Positions 26,935-35,065 of a stretch of DNA of 64,000 nt are shown here, one piece after another. This DNA is from Syntrophus sp963665935 (GTDB taxonomy: Bacteria; Desulfobacterota; Syntrophia; Syntrophales; Syntrophaceae). Positions within the stretch are counted from its first letter, which is position 1. Every line of letters begins with the position of its first letter. Where the stretch lies: assembly GCA_963665935.1 (NCBI GenBank), contig OY762510.1, forward strand, positions 2,852,001 to 2,916,000, written 5' to 3'. The position numbers and the translations under genes are program-made. Under the pieces are notes generated by a model. It was given only the letters and a program-made list of their open reading frames with translations. It had not been told where the DNA came from and did not search any database.

Positions 26935-28296
26935 ATGGAACCACTAAAGGTCGTATTGGAAGACAACGAGATCCCCAGGCAGTGGTATAACATCCTGGCG
27001 GACCTTCCCGAACCCCTCAGCCCTCCGCTTCATCCGGCAACCCACCAGCCTGTCGGTCCAGAGGATCTGGCCCCGATTTTCCCCATGAATATCATCGAAC
27101 ATGAAGTCAGTTCGCAGCGCTGGATCGATATTCCTGAGGAAGTTCTGGAAAAATATCTGCTCTGGAGACCTTCGCCCCTCTACCGGGCCAGGAATTTCGA
27201 AAAACTCCTCGATGCCCCGGTGAAAATCTACTACAAGAATGAAGGGGTAAGCCCGGCTGGTTCCCACAAGCCGAATGCCGCCATTCCCATGGCCTACTAT
27301 AATAAGCAATTTGGGATCAAACGATTGACAACGGAGACAGGGGCTGGGCAATGGGGAAGCGCCCTGAGTATGGCATCCCAGATGTTCGGGCTCGAATGCC
27401 GGGTATATATGGTCAAGGTCAGCTTCGAGCAGAAGCCTTACCGGAGGATGCTCATGAATACCTGGGGGGCCGAATGTCTTTCCAGTCCCAGTGAGATGAC
27501 CCAGGTCGGGCGGCAGGTCCGGGCCGAACATCCCGATACGCCGGGCAGCCTGGGGATCGCGATCAGCGAAGCCATCGAAGACGCCGTAACCTCGGAAAAC
27601 ACCCGCTATGCCTTGGGCAGCGTGTTGAACCACGTCCTGCTCTATCAGACCATCATTGGCCTGGAGGCTCAGAAGCAGCTGGATAAAATCGGGGTTTATC
27701 CCGATGTCGTCATGGGGTGCTGCGGGGGCGGCAGTAATTTCGGCGGCATATCCCTGCCTTTTGTCAGGGACAAGATCGCAGGAAAGCAGGTGGAGATTAT
27801 CGGTGCCGAACCTTCCTCCTGCCCCACCCTGACCCGGGGACCCTTTGCCTATGATTTCGGTGATCTGGCCAAAATGACCCCTCTGCTGCCGATGCATACC
27901 CTCGGTCACGATTATGTCCCGGCGCCGATTCATGCCGGCGGACTCCGCTATCATGGCATTGCGCCCATTGTCAGCCAACTGCTCAGACTGGGTCTGATCG
28001 GGGCCCGCGCCTTCCATCAGCTCGATACCTTTGACGCCGGTGTCAAATGGGCCCGTTCGGAAGGCTTTGTCCCGGCGCCGGAAACCTGCCATGTCCTTGC
28101 CGCCGTTGTGGATGAGGCACGGCGGGCCAAAGAGGAAAGCAAGGAAAAGGTCATTCTCTTCAACTGGAGCGGCCATGGGTTGATCGATCTGACCGCTTAT
28201 GACGCCTATCTGTCAGGCACTCTGGTCCCCTATGAGCTGCCGGAGGAAGAGATCCAGCGCGTTCTGCAGGCAGTGGAAAACATGCCGAAACCCTGA
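26935..28296 (+). CDS. trpB: tryptophan synthase beta chain, TrpB2 type
   Basis: This PLP enzyme condenses indole with L-serine to give tryptophan. The 453-residue protein is TrpB2-like: an extended N-terminus (QWYNILADLPEPLSPPLHP), RPSPLYRARNFEKLL, the PLP lysine Lys112 in AGSHKPNAA, ETGAGQWGSAL with the catalytic-type Glu, and the phosphate loop CCGGGSNFGG. TrpB2 proteins often act without TrpA. No trpA is adjacent. I start at ATG 26935 (AAAGGAG just upstream). The gene stands alone behind its own Trp-codon leader, so expression should rise when charged tRNA-Trp falls, together with the trpE operon at the far end of the window. Confidence 0.95.
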   Translation: MEPLKVVLEDNEIPRQWYNILADLPEPLSPPLHPATHQPVGPEDLAPIFPMNIIEHEVSSQRWIDIPEEVLEKYLLWRPSPLYRARNFEKLLDAPVKIYYKNEGVSPAGSHKPNAAIPMAYYNKQFGIKRLTTETGAGQWGSALSMASQMFGLECRVYMVKVSFEQKPYRRMLMNTWGAECLSSPSEMTQVGRQVRAEHPDTPGSLGIAISEAIEDAVTSENTRYALGSVLNHVLLYQTIIGLEAQKQLDKIGVYPDVVMGCCGGGSNFGGISLPFVRDKIAGKQVEIIGAEPSSCPTLTRGPFAYDFGDLAKMTPLLPMHTLGHDYVPAPIHAGGLRYHGIAPIVSQLLRLGLIGARAFHQLDTFDAGVKWARSEGFVPAPETCHVLAAVVDEARRAKEESKEKVILFNWSGHGLIDLTAYDAYLSGTLVPYELPEEEIQRVLQAVENMPKP

Positions 28297-28315
28297 TTCT
28301 TTTGATATAATCCTA

Positions 28316-28352
28316 GGTAAGGTGGAGGAATAAGGTTCTCCTTCACCTTACC
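28316..28352 (+). terminator. long hairpin after trpB2 (terminator without T-run)
   Basis: GGTAAGGTGGAGGA and TCTCCTTCACCTTACC form about 14 base pairs with a 9-base loop, 20 bases past the trpB2 stop. The stem is strong, but no T-tract follows. It may protect the 3' end or act as a Rho-independent site of low efficiency. Confidence 0.5.
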
Positions 28353-28422
28353 GTCTTGATCTCCTTTCCGATCTCCTGTTGAAACGACCTCACGGACCCC
28401 TTTTGAAAAAGTCTTGATCTTT

Positions 28423-28689
28423 ATGGAATCTTTTGATGATCTGCAAATACGATGTCCCAGACTGGGGCATGAAGTCCCTTTTGTCTACTGCTGCAGGGAA
28501 GCCGGAGAACTCCCCTGTTTCCGGGTCCTCCTGTGCTGGCAATCCCGTATCCCGGCAGAGGATTTCCTGCGAAAAACGTTGCCCCCGGAAGCGTGGGAGC
28601 GGTTTTGCCGGCAGGAATCCAAAGACAAAGTATCTTCCTTGATTGAATTGATCGAGGCGGCCAAAAAACGAGGGAAGGAAAAACCCTGA
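28423..28689 (+). CDS. small cysteine-rich conserved hypothetical protein
   Basis: This 88-residue protein reads DLQIRCPRLGHEVPFVYCC, then GELPCFRVLLCWQSRIPAEDFL, and ends in a Lys-rich helix. The pattern RCPxLGHEVxFxYC...LPCxxxxxCW, with four spaced cysteines, suggests a metal or Fe-S site. Similar short proteins occur in deltaproteobacteria, with no function known to me. I start at ATG 28423 rather than the in-frame TTG at 28414. The gene lies 60 bases before rarA and may share its transcript. Confidence 0.65.
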   Translation: MESFDDLQIRCPRLGHEVPFVYCCREAGELPCFRVLLCWQSRIPAEDFLRKTLPPEAWERFCRQESKDKVSSLIELIEAAKKRGKEKP

Positions 28690-28749
28690 CGGGCGGTCCT
28701 GCCCGAACTGTTCCGACTTTAAACAGCCGGGAGGAAATGTAGATCTGCC

Positions 28750-30117
28750 ATGGATCTCCTGAATTCAAACGAACGGACGGCGGAGCAGGGCCGCCGGCCC
28801 CTTGCCGATCGCATGAGGCCGGAGACTCTGGATGAGTATTTCGGCCAGGAATATCTTCTGAAGAAGGGAAGTCTGCTGCGGCGGGCGATCGAGGAAGACA
28901 GGCTCTTTTCCGTCATCTTCTGGGGGCCGCCCGGTTCCGGTAAGACCACCCTGGCCCGGATTGTGGCCAAGGAGACCAAGGCCTGGTTCACCTCCTTTTC
29001 CGCCGTACTTTCGGGGGTCAAGGAACTCCGGAAGGTCGTGGAGGAAGCGGAAGGCCTGTGGCGGAATTCCCGGCAGAAAACGATCCTCTTCGTCGACGAG
29101 ATTCACCGGTTCAACAAGGCCCAGCAGGACGCCTTTCTCCCCCATGTGGAGAGCGGCCTGATCACCCTCATCGGGGCGACGACGGAGAACCCTTCTTTCG
29201 AAGTCATTGCCCCGCTTCTGTCCCGCTGCCGGGTTCTGGTCCTTAAGCCCTTTTCGGACGAGGCCCTTGCCAGCATTCTGAACCGCGCCTTGAATGATCA
29301 CCGACGGGGGCTGGGAGACCTCGGGCTGACCCTTGATCCGGATGCCCTGGAGCACCTCGTCCGCATTGCCGATGGAGATGCCCGGACCGCGCTGAACAGC
29401 CTGGAGGCCTTCGCTTCTCTGCTGGCTTCCGGAGATGGGGAGCCGAAGCGGATTTCCCGCCATCAGGTGGAGGAAGCCCTGCAGAGAAAGGCTCTGCAGT
29501 ATGACAAGGCCGGAGAGGAACATTACAACCTCATCTCCGCCTTTCACAAAAGTCTCCGGGGCAGCGATCCCGATGCCGCCCTGTACTGGCTGGGACGGAT
29601 GCTTTCCGCGGGAGAGGACCCCCTCTACATCGCCCGGCGGATGGTCCGGTTCGCCTCGGAAGATGTGGGCAATGCCGATCCCATGGCGTTGAACATCGCC
29701 GTGACCGCCATGCAGGCCTTTCATTTCATCGGGCTGCCCGAAGGAGAACTGGCCCTGGCCCAGGCGGCCGTCTATCTGGCGACGGCGCCGAAGAGCAACG
29801 CCCTTTATGCCGGATACGGCCGGGTGAAGGAAACCATCGCTTCCACGGGAACGCTTCCCGTCCCCCTGCACATCCGCAATGCCCCGACGCGTCTGATGAA
29901 GGATCTCGGGTATGGTCGAAATTACCGCTATGCCCACGATTATGAAGACGCCCTGGTTCCTCAGGATTATCTTCCCGAAGCCCTCTCTGGAAAAACGCCG
30001 CCTTTCTACCGTCCAACGGACCGCGGTTACGAGCGGACGATTCGTGATCGCCTCGAAAAGTGGCGCAAATATCTGGAAAAGACGAGACAGCGGGAGCCGG
30101 GTATCTCAAAAAAGTAA
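28750..30117 (+). CDS. rarA: replication-associated recombination protein A (MgsA/WRNIP1 family AAA+ ATPase)
   Basis: RarA acts at stalled forks and single-strand gaps, binding SSB and DNA. The 455-residue protein begins PLADRMRPETLDEYFGQEYLL, with Walker A GPPGSGKTT at residues 59-67, Walker B LFVDEIHRFNKAQQDAFLPHVE, sensor IGATTENPSFE and the C-terminal tetramerisation part HYNLISAFHKSLRGSDPDAALYWL and ARRMVRFASEDVGNADPMAL. All family blocks are present and the length is typical. Confidence 0.95.
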   Translation: MDLLNSNERTAEQGRRPLADRMRPETLDEYFGQEYLLKKGSLLRRAIEEDRLFSVIFWGPPGSGKTTLARIVAKETKAWFTSFSAVLSGVKELRKVVEEAEGLWRNSRQKTILFVDEIHRFNKAQQDAFLPHVESGLITLIGATTENPSFEVIAPLLSRCRVLVLKPFSDEALASILNRALNDHRRGLGDLGLTLDPDALEHLVRIADGDARTALNSLEAFASLLASGDGEPKRISRHQVEEALQRKALQYDKAGEEHYNLISAFHKSLRGSDPDAALYWLGRMLSAGEDPLYIARRMVRFASEDVGNADPMALNIAVTAMQAFHFIGLPEGELALAQAAVYLATAPKSNALYAGYGRVKETIASTGTLPVPLHIRNAPTRLMKDLGYGRNYRYAHDYEDALVPQDYLPEALSGKTPPFYRPTDRGYERTIRDRLEKWRKYLEKTRQREPGISKK

Positions 30118-30314
30118 GGCATTGCGGAGATGCCTGCAAGACACCCTTGTCCCACTGATTTCCTGAATAGGATCGTTCTTCCTGTCCCCCCTCCCAAAAT
30201 GAGCTAACCCTTATTCCATTTTCCTATATAAAGAGCGTTCTTCATCCGCCGGGGGATTGGCTCCTCAACACAGGTGTAAACGTTGCATAAAAAGCATGGC
30301 GCCGAGAAGGTCTC

Positions 30315-31343
30315 ATGCAAAGATGCCTTCAATTTGAGGAAAGGGGATGGACGGCTGTGGATTTTCCTGTACAAGACGGATCGAAAACCCATGTCAATGA
30401 ACGGAAGACATATCGGTTTTGTTTCCAGGGTGACGGAGGAACGCTCTTCGGTATTCAGATTGTCAATTTTCTGCTCATCGTCGTTACACTGGGGGTTTAT
30501 TATTTCTGGGCAAAGACAAGGGTGCGCAGCTACACCTGGAGTCAGGTCGATTGCTGTGGAGATCGATTCGCTTACCACGGCACGGGCAAAGAGGTTTTAA
30601 TCGGCTGGCTTAAAGCAGCCGTTTTTCTGGGAATTCCCTTCCTCGCCTTAAAAAAAATTCCCATCATCACCGGAGCGTCAGAGCCGGTGATCATAGCAGG
30701 TGGTCTTGCCTCTTCTTTGCTCGTCATGATTTTTATTCCCGTTGCCACGGTCGGCGCACGCCGTTATCGACTGAGCAGAACATCTCTGCGCGGTATTCGG
30801 TTTTCGTTTCGTGGTAAATGGCAGGAATTCGCTAAAATTTTCTTTGGCTGCCTCCCCTGGATGCTTTTAACTCTTGGATTCTATCGGCCTTATTTTGAAA
30901 TACGCTGTCAGGATTTCCTTATTGAAAAAGGCTACTTCGGTAACAAAAAATTCAGCTTTTACGGGGAAGGGAAAGACCTTTTAGGGAGCTATGTGATTAC
31001 CGTACTTCTGGCCGTCCCGACATTGCTGCTTTCTTTCGTCTGGTATGGCTATAAGAAAAAGAAGTACATCTGGAACCATATATCCTTCGAGTCGGCATTG
31101 TTTCAATCCACCATTACTTTCGGAGGCATTGTCGGATTGTATCTGGTCAATGGACTGATATTGATTTGTACGCTTGGATTTGGCGCTCCCTGGGCAAAAG
31201 TCCGCACATTGCGTTATTACCTGGAACATCTTACCCTGGAAGGGCGGGTCAATTTGATGGACATTGTTCAGGAGGCCCGTGAATCATCGGCCTTCGGGGA
31301 GGAAGTTGGGGATTTCTTCGCCCTGGAATTTGATCTGGGGTAA
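30315..31343 (+). CDS. DUF898 (YjgN-like) membrane protein
   Basis: This 342-residue protein has two copies of a repeated unit, each starting with a soluble strand pair and a membrane hairpin: FCFQGDGGTLFGIQIVNFLL...LGVYYFWAKTRVRSY and, later, KFSFYGEGKDLLGSYVITVL. About seven transmembrane helices are predicted. The YFWAKTRVR and GAPWAKVRTLRYY motifs are typical of DUF898. The family is uncharacterised but is often followed, as here, by an M48-type peptidase gene (12 bases downstream), so the pair probably works together at the inner membrane. Confidence 0.85.
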   Translation: MQRCLQFEERGWTAVDFPVQDGSKTHVNERKTYRFCFQGDGGTLFGIQIVNFLLIVVTLGVYYFWAKTRVRSYTWSQVDCCGDRFAYHGTGKEVLIGWLKAAVFLGIPFLALKKIPIITGASEPVIIAGGLASSLLVMIFIPVATVGARRYRLSRTSLRGIRFSFRGKWQEFAKIFFGCLPWMLLTLGFYRPYFEIRCQDFLIEKGYFGNKKFSFYGEGKDLLGSYVITVLLAVPTLLLSFVWYGYKKKKYIWNHISFESALFQSTITFGGIVGLYLVNGLILICTLGFGAPWAKVRTLRYYLEHLTLEGRVNLMDIVQEARESSAFGEEVGDFFALEFDLG

Positions 31344-31354
31344 AAGGGGGGCGT

Positions 31355-32515
31355 TTGTCGATTCAAACAAACTGGAAGGGGTCCTATCTGAATGGAAAGA
31401 CTGCCGACAAACAACCTGTGGAGATACAACTGCTCAGGGAAGGATTGAGGATTTCGACGCAATCCGGCGACATCTTTTTATGGGCATACCAGGAAATCAC
31501 GCAAACACAGGGTTTCTATAAAAATGAGCCCGTCAAACTGGAACGGGAAAAAATCAGTCCGGAAATCCTCATTCTTTCAGATCAGGAATTCTTAACGAGC
31601 CTGCACCAGTTTCTACCCGGAGCGGCAAAGCGGTTTCATAATCCGGCCTTACGCGGTTTCCGGTTGCGCGTCGTTTTGTATGCGACCATCGGACTCATGG
31701 CTGTCGGCATTCTTGTCTATCTATGGGGAATTCCCCTTGCGGCTGAAGTCTTTGCACCACATATTCCCCTTGCATGGGAGCAAGGCATGGGACGGTCCGC
31801 ACTCGGCGTTCTGGCGCCGGAAAAGAGCCGCTGCAGGGATAAGGCATTGCAGGAGGCAATCGATGAGATTGTTGTCAGACTCCATCCGCACGGCTCAAGT
31901 CCCTCTGACTTCAAGGTCGTCGTTGTAAAATCTCCCATCGTAAACGCCATTGCCCTTCCCGGCGGGAATATTATTGTATTCAGCGGGCTTTTGGAAAAAA
32001 TGGATTCGCCGGAATCTCTCGCTGCTGTTCTTGCTCACGAAATGCAGCATATCAGAAAGCGGCATGTAACCCGGAGGATCATTGAGGATTCTTCCACGGG
32101 GATTATGATCTCTGCGCTCTCCGGTGATGTGACCGGTTCAATGCTCTACGGAATGAAAATCGCCCGCAATCTTGCCATGCTCCGTTACAGCCGGCATGAG
32201 GAAGATGAGGCTGACGCCGAGGGGTTGAAAATGTTGATGGCGGCAAATCTCGATCCGGAAGCGGCGATCCGATTTTATATGATGATGAAAGAAAAAAATC
32301 GAGGGTTGAAAATTCCTCAATATCTCTCTACCCATCCGGATCTTGATCAACGTATTTCCCGCATGAAGACCCTTATCTCTTCATTGGATACAGGCCACCG
32401 CGTTTATACGAAGCTATCTGCCGGCAATTCTTGGAGTCAGATCAGATCAGGATGTGCGGTTATCCCGGCATCAGGCCGGAATGTGGCAACGGTAAACCCC
32501 TCTGAAGCCAGGTAA
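31355..32515 (+). CDS. M48-family membrane zinc metallopeptidase
   Basis: This 386-residue protein has an N-terminal cytoplasmic part of about 100 residues, one clear transmembrane helix near 104-124, and a peptidase domain with the zinc motif His228-Glu229-Met-Gln-His232 (AVLAHEMQHIRKRHVTR). A downstream SRHEEDEADAEGLK supplies the third ligand Glu, and the NAIALPGGNIIVFSGLL strand is typical of M48 proteins. It starts at a TTG 11 bases after the DUF898 stop with GGGGGG upstream. A role in membrane-protein quality control with the DUF898 protein is inferred from synteny. Confidence 0.87.
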   Translation: MSIQTNWKGSYLNGKTADKQPVEIQLLREGLRISTQSGDIFLWAYQEITQTQGFYKNEPVKLEREKISPEILILSDQEFLTSLHQFLPGAAKRFHNPALRGFRLRVVLYATIGLMAVGILVYLWGIPLAAEVFAPHIPLAWEQGMGRSALGVLAPEKSRCRDKALQEAIDEIVVRLHPHGSSPSDFKVVVVKSPIVNAIALPGGNIIVFSGLLEKMDSPESLAAVLAHEMQHIRKRHVTRRIIEDSSTGIMISALSGDVTGSMLYGMKIARNLAMLRYSRHEEDEADAEGLKMLMAANLDPEAAIRFYMMMKEKNRGLKIPQYLSTHPDLDQRISRMKTLISSLDTGHRVYTKLSAGNSWSQIRSGCAVIPASGRNVATVNPSEAR

Positions 32516-32542
32516 AAAACGGTTGGCGTTATTTCATTTCCC

Positions 32543-35041
32543 TTATTTTTTATCCAGTGTCTCGCGCAATTTGGCGGCCAGGGCGTGCATCGAAAAGGGT
32601 TTCTGAACGAAATCGACGTTATCGTCCAGCACGCCGTGATGTGCAATCAAATCGGCCGTATAGCCCGACATGAAAAGGCATTTCAGTTGCGGGAAAAGGG
32701 AAATCAGGCTTTTGGCCAGGTCCCGGCCGTTCATCTGGGGCATGATGACGTCGGTCAGGAGCAGATGAATCTCGCCGGCATGCTCGCCGGCAATCAGGAT
32801 GGCATCGTCCGGCCTGGAGGCAGACAACACGGTATAACCCAGTCCCTGGAGCATGATGATGGTCATATTCAGGATGAGTGGATCGTCCTCCACCACCAGG
32901 ATCGTCTCATTCCCCCGGGCCGGTTCTGCGAGGCCTTCCTCCTTGGTCTCTTCAATCTCGCCTTGATAACGGGGCAGGTAGATCTTGAAAGTAGATCCAA
33001 TGCCCTCCTCACTGTACACGTTAATGAAACCGTTGTTCTGCTTTACGATGCCGTAGACGGTGGCAAGGCCCAAGCCGGTGCCTTTCCCCGTTTCTTTGGT
33101 GGTAAAAAACGGTTCAAACAAGTTATCCAGGACCTTCTTTCCCATGCCGCAACCGTCGTCGTTCACAGCCAGCAGCACATAGTCGCCGGGAACGCAGTCC
33201 GGATGGTGAGCGCAATAGGCTTCTTGAAAGGAAGTGTTTCCCGTTTCGATGATGATTTTCCCTACACCGGCGATGGCGTCGCTGGCGTTGACGCACAGGT
33301 TGGCCAATATCTGGTCGATCTGGGAGGGGTCCACGTTGACCGGCCAGAGGCTCTTTCCCGGCTGCCAGGTGAGATCAATGTCTTCGCCGATCAGGCGGCG
33401 CAGAATCTTGAGCATGCCTTCCAGGGTTTCGTTCAGGTCGAGCACCTTGGGAATAATGGTTTGTTTGCGGGCAAAAGCGAGCAGTTGCCGGGTCAAATCA
33501 GCGGATCGTTCGGCGGCTTTCCGGATTTGTTGTAATTTTGCAAAGACCGGATGGGACGGATCCACCTGGCGAAAAGACATCTCCGTATAGCCGATGATGA
33601 CTCCCAGCATGTTGTTGAAATCGTGGGCGACACCGCCGGCCAGCCTTCCTATGGATTCCATCTTCTGGGCCTGGGCGAACTGCGCCTGCAACATCTCCTG
33701 TTCCTCTTCAGCCCGTTTATGCTCCGTGATGTCTTCCGATATCCCCAGGAGATACGCCGGGTTCCCGTTTTTATCCGGGATGGGTATCTTCTGTGTGTGC
33801 AATATCCGTTTCCCTGACCGCGACTCTATGGGCTCCTCAGGGATATCGCATGGCTGTCCGCTATCCAGGACTTCCCTGTCGTTCTTAGTGAAAAAGTCCG
33901 CCTGCTCCCTGGGGAAGAAATCGTAATCGCTCTTGCCGATCAGCTCCTCTCTCTTAAATCCCAGAAGGTTTTCTCCGGCCCGGTTAAACCGGATAAACCT
34001 CAGGTCCCTGGCATCCTTGATGAAGATCATGTCCGGAATATTCTCAATGACGGAGGACAGGAACTCCTCCCTTTCCATGAGCATCTCATCCGTCCGCTTA
34101 TGTTCCGTGATGTCTTCCAGAGTCTCCACGGCGCCAATGATATCTCCGTTGGAATCCTTTATCGCTGCTGCCGTAAAATAGAGCCATTTTCCGTCTTTTC
34201 CGAGGGCAGGAAAGAAATCCGTTGCTTCGTAAGCTCCCTCCACCAGCTGGGATTTGGCATACTTCCCGGCATACCAGCGGGGAATCTTCTCTATCGATCC
34301 ATCCACCAGAAAATCCGCCATCGTGGGTCTCTTTTCCTTGTAGAAAGGAACCGACTGCTGATCCGTGCCCACGATCTCCGCGGCCTTGACGCCGGTATAT
34401 TTCTCAATGGCCTTGTTCCATAGGATAATCCTGTGATCGGTGCCGATTACAAACTGAGGAATCGGCGAACCATCGAGAATATCCCTCAACAGCGTTTCGC
34501 TGTTCCGGAGGGCCTCTTCAGCGCGCTTGCGCTCGGTGATGTCGCGAATGGATTCTATGGCGCCGATGATCCTGCCGGAAGCATCACGCAATCTTGAAGC
34601 GGTGGCTGACAAATAGGCGCCTTTTCCCCCATATGTCTGTGGCACATAGGCCTCGGCGTACAGCGTATCGCCCTGCTGCCGATAAACCCCTTCATAATGA
34701 ATCTTCTCAAAATCATCATCAGGAAGCAAAGTAAGATCTGCAAGAAGCGGTCGGGCCTTTCCGTAAAAGGGAACAGCATATTCATAATTTCCCTTGCCGA
34801 TCATGTCCTCTTTGGGAACTTTCGTCATCTGTTCCATGGACTTGTTCCAGGCGATGACCTTTCCGCTCCGATCAATCATGAAGGTGGCATCGGGAAGAAA
34901 ATCAATGATGTCATGAAATATTCTATTGGTATTCCATAGCTCCTTCTCGCCCTGATTGCCTTCCGATAGCTCCTGATCCATGAAGAGCAGGCCCTGCTTG
35001 CCGGTTCTGTTATCGCGATTCTTATTTTGATCTTTCGCCAT
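32543..35041 (-). CDS. soluble hybrid histidine kinase (PAS x3 - HisKA - HATPase - REC)
   Basis: This 832-residue cytoplasmic sensor kinase has no transmembrane segment. PAS domains lie at about 40-170, 180-315 and 325-440, each ending in the usual ITERKRAEE-type linker. The phospho-acceptor is His473 in GRLAGGVAHDFNNMLG, followed by the N box NLCVNASDAI and the G boxes DDGCGMGKKVLDNLFEPFFTTK and GTGLGLATVYG. The C-terminal receiver has VVEDDPLILNM and the acceptor Asp in LLLTDVIMPQMNG. Such kinases phosphorylate their own receiver. No partner regulator lies next to it. The first PAS resembles one in the third kinase of this cluster. Confidence 0.9.
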   Translation of the reverse strand: MAKDQNKNRDNRTGKQGLLFMDQELSEGNQGEKELWNTNRIFHDIIDFLPDATFMIDRSGKVIAWNKSMEQMTKVPKEDMIGKGNYEYAVPFYGKARPLLADLTLLPDDDFEKIHYEGVYRQQGDTLYAEAYVPQTYGGKGAYLSATASRLRDASGRIIGAIESIRDITERKRAEEALRNSETLLRDILDGSPIPQFVIGTDHRIILWNKAIEKYTGVKAAEIVGTDQQSVPFYKEKRPTMADFLVDGSIEKIPRWYAGKYAKSQLVEGAYEATDFFPALGKDGKWLYFTAAAIKDSNGDIIGAVETLEDITEHKRTDEMLMEREEFLSSVIENIPDMIFIKDARDLRFIRFNRAGENLLGFKREELIGKSDYDFFPREQADFFTKNDREVLDSGQPCDIPEEPIESRSGKRILHTQKIPIPDKNGNPAYLLGISEDITEHKRAEEEQEMLQAQFAQAQKMESIGRLAGGVAHDFNNMLGVIIGYTEMSFRQVDPSHPVFAKLQQIRKAAERSADLTRQLLAFARKQTIIPKVLDLNETLEGMLKILRRLIGEDIDLTWQPGKSLWPVNVDPSQIDQILANLCVNASDAIAGVGKIIIETGNTSFQEAYCAHHPDCVPGDYVLLAVNDDGCGMGKKVLDNLFEPFFTTKETGKGTGLGLATVYGIVKQNNGFINVYSEEGIGSTFKIYLPRYQGEIEETKEEGLAEPARGNETILVVEDDPLILNMTIIMLQGLGYTVLSASRPDDAILIAGEHAGEIHLLLTDVIMPQMNGRDLAKSLISLFPQLKCLFMSGYTADLIAHHGVLDDNVDFVQKPFSMHALAAKLRETLDKK

Positions 35042-35065
35042 ATCTGTCTCTCTTGTTTATGGTTG

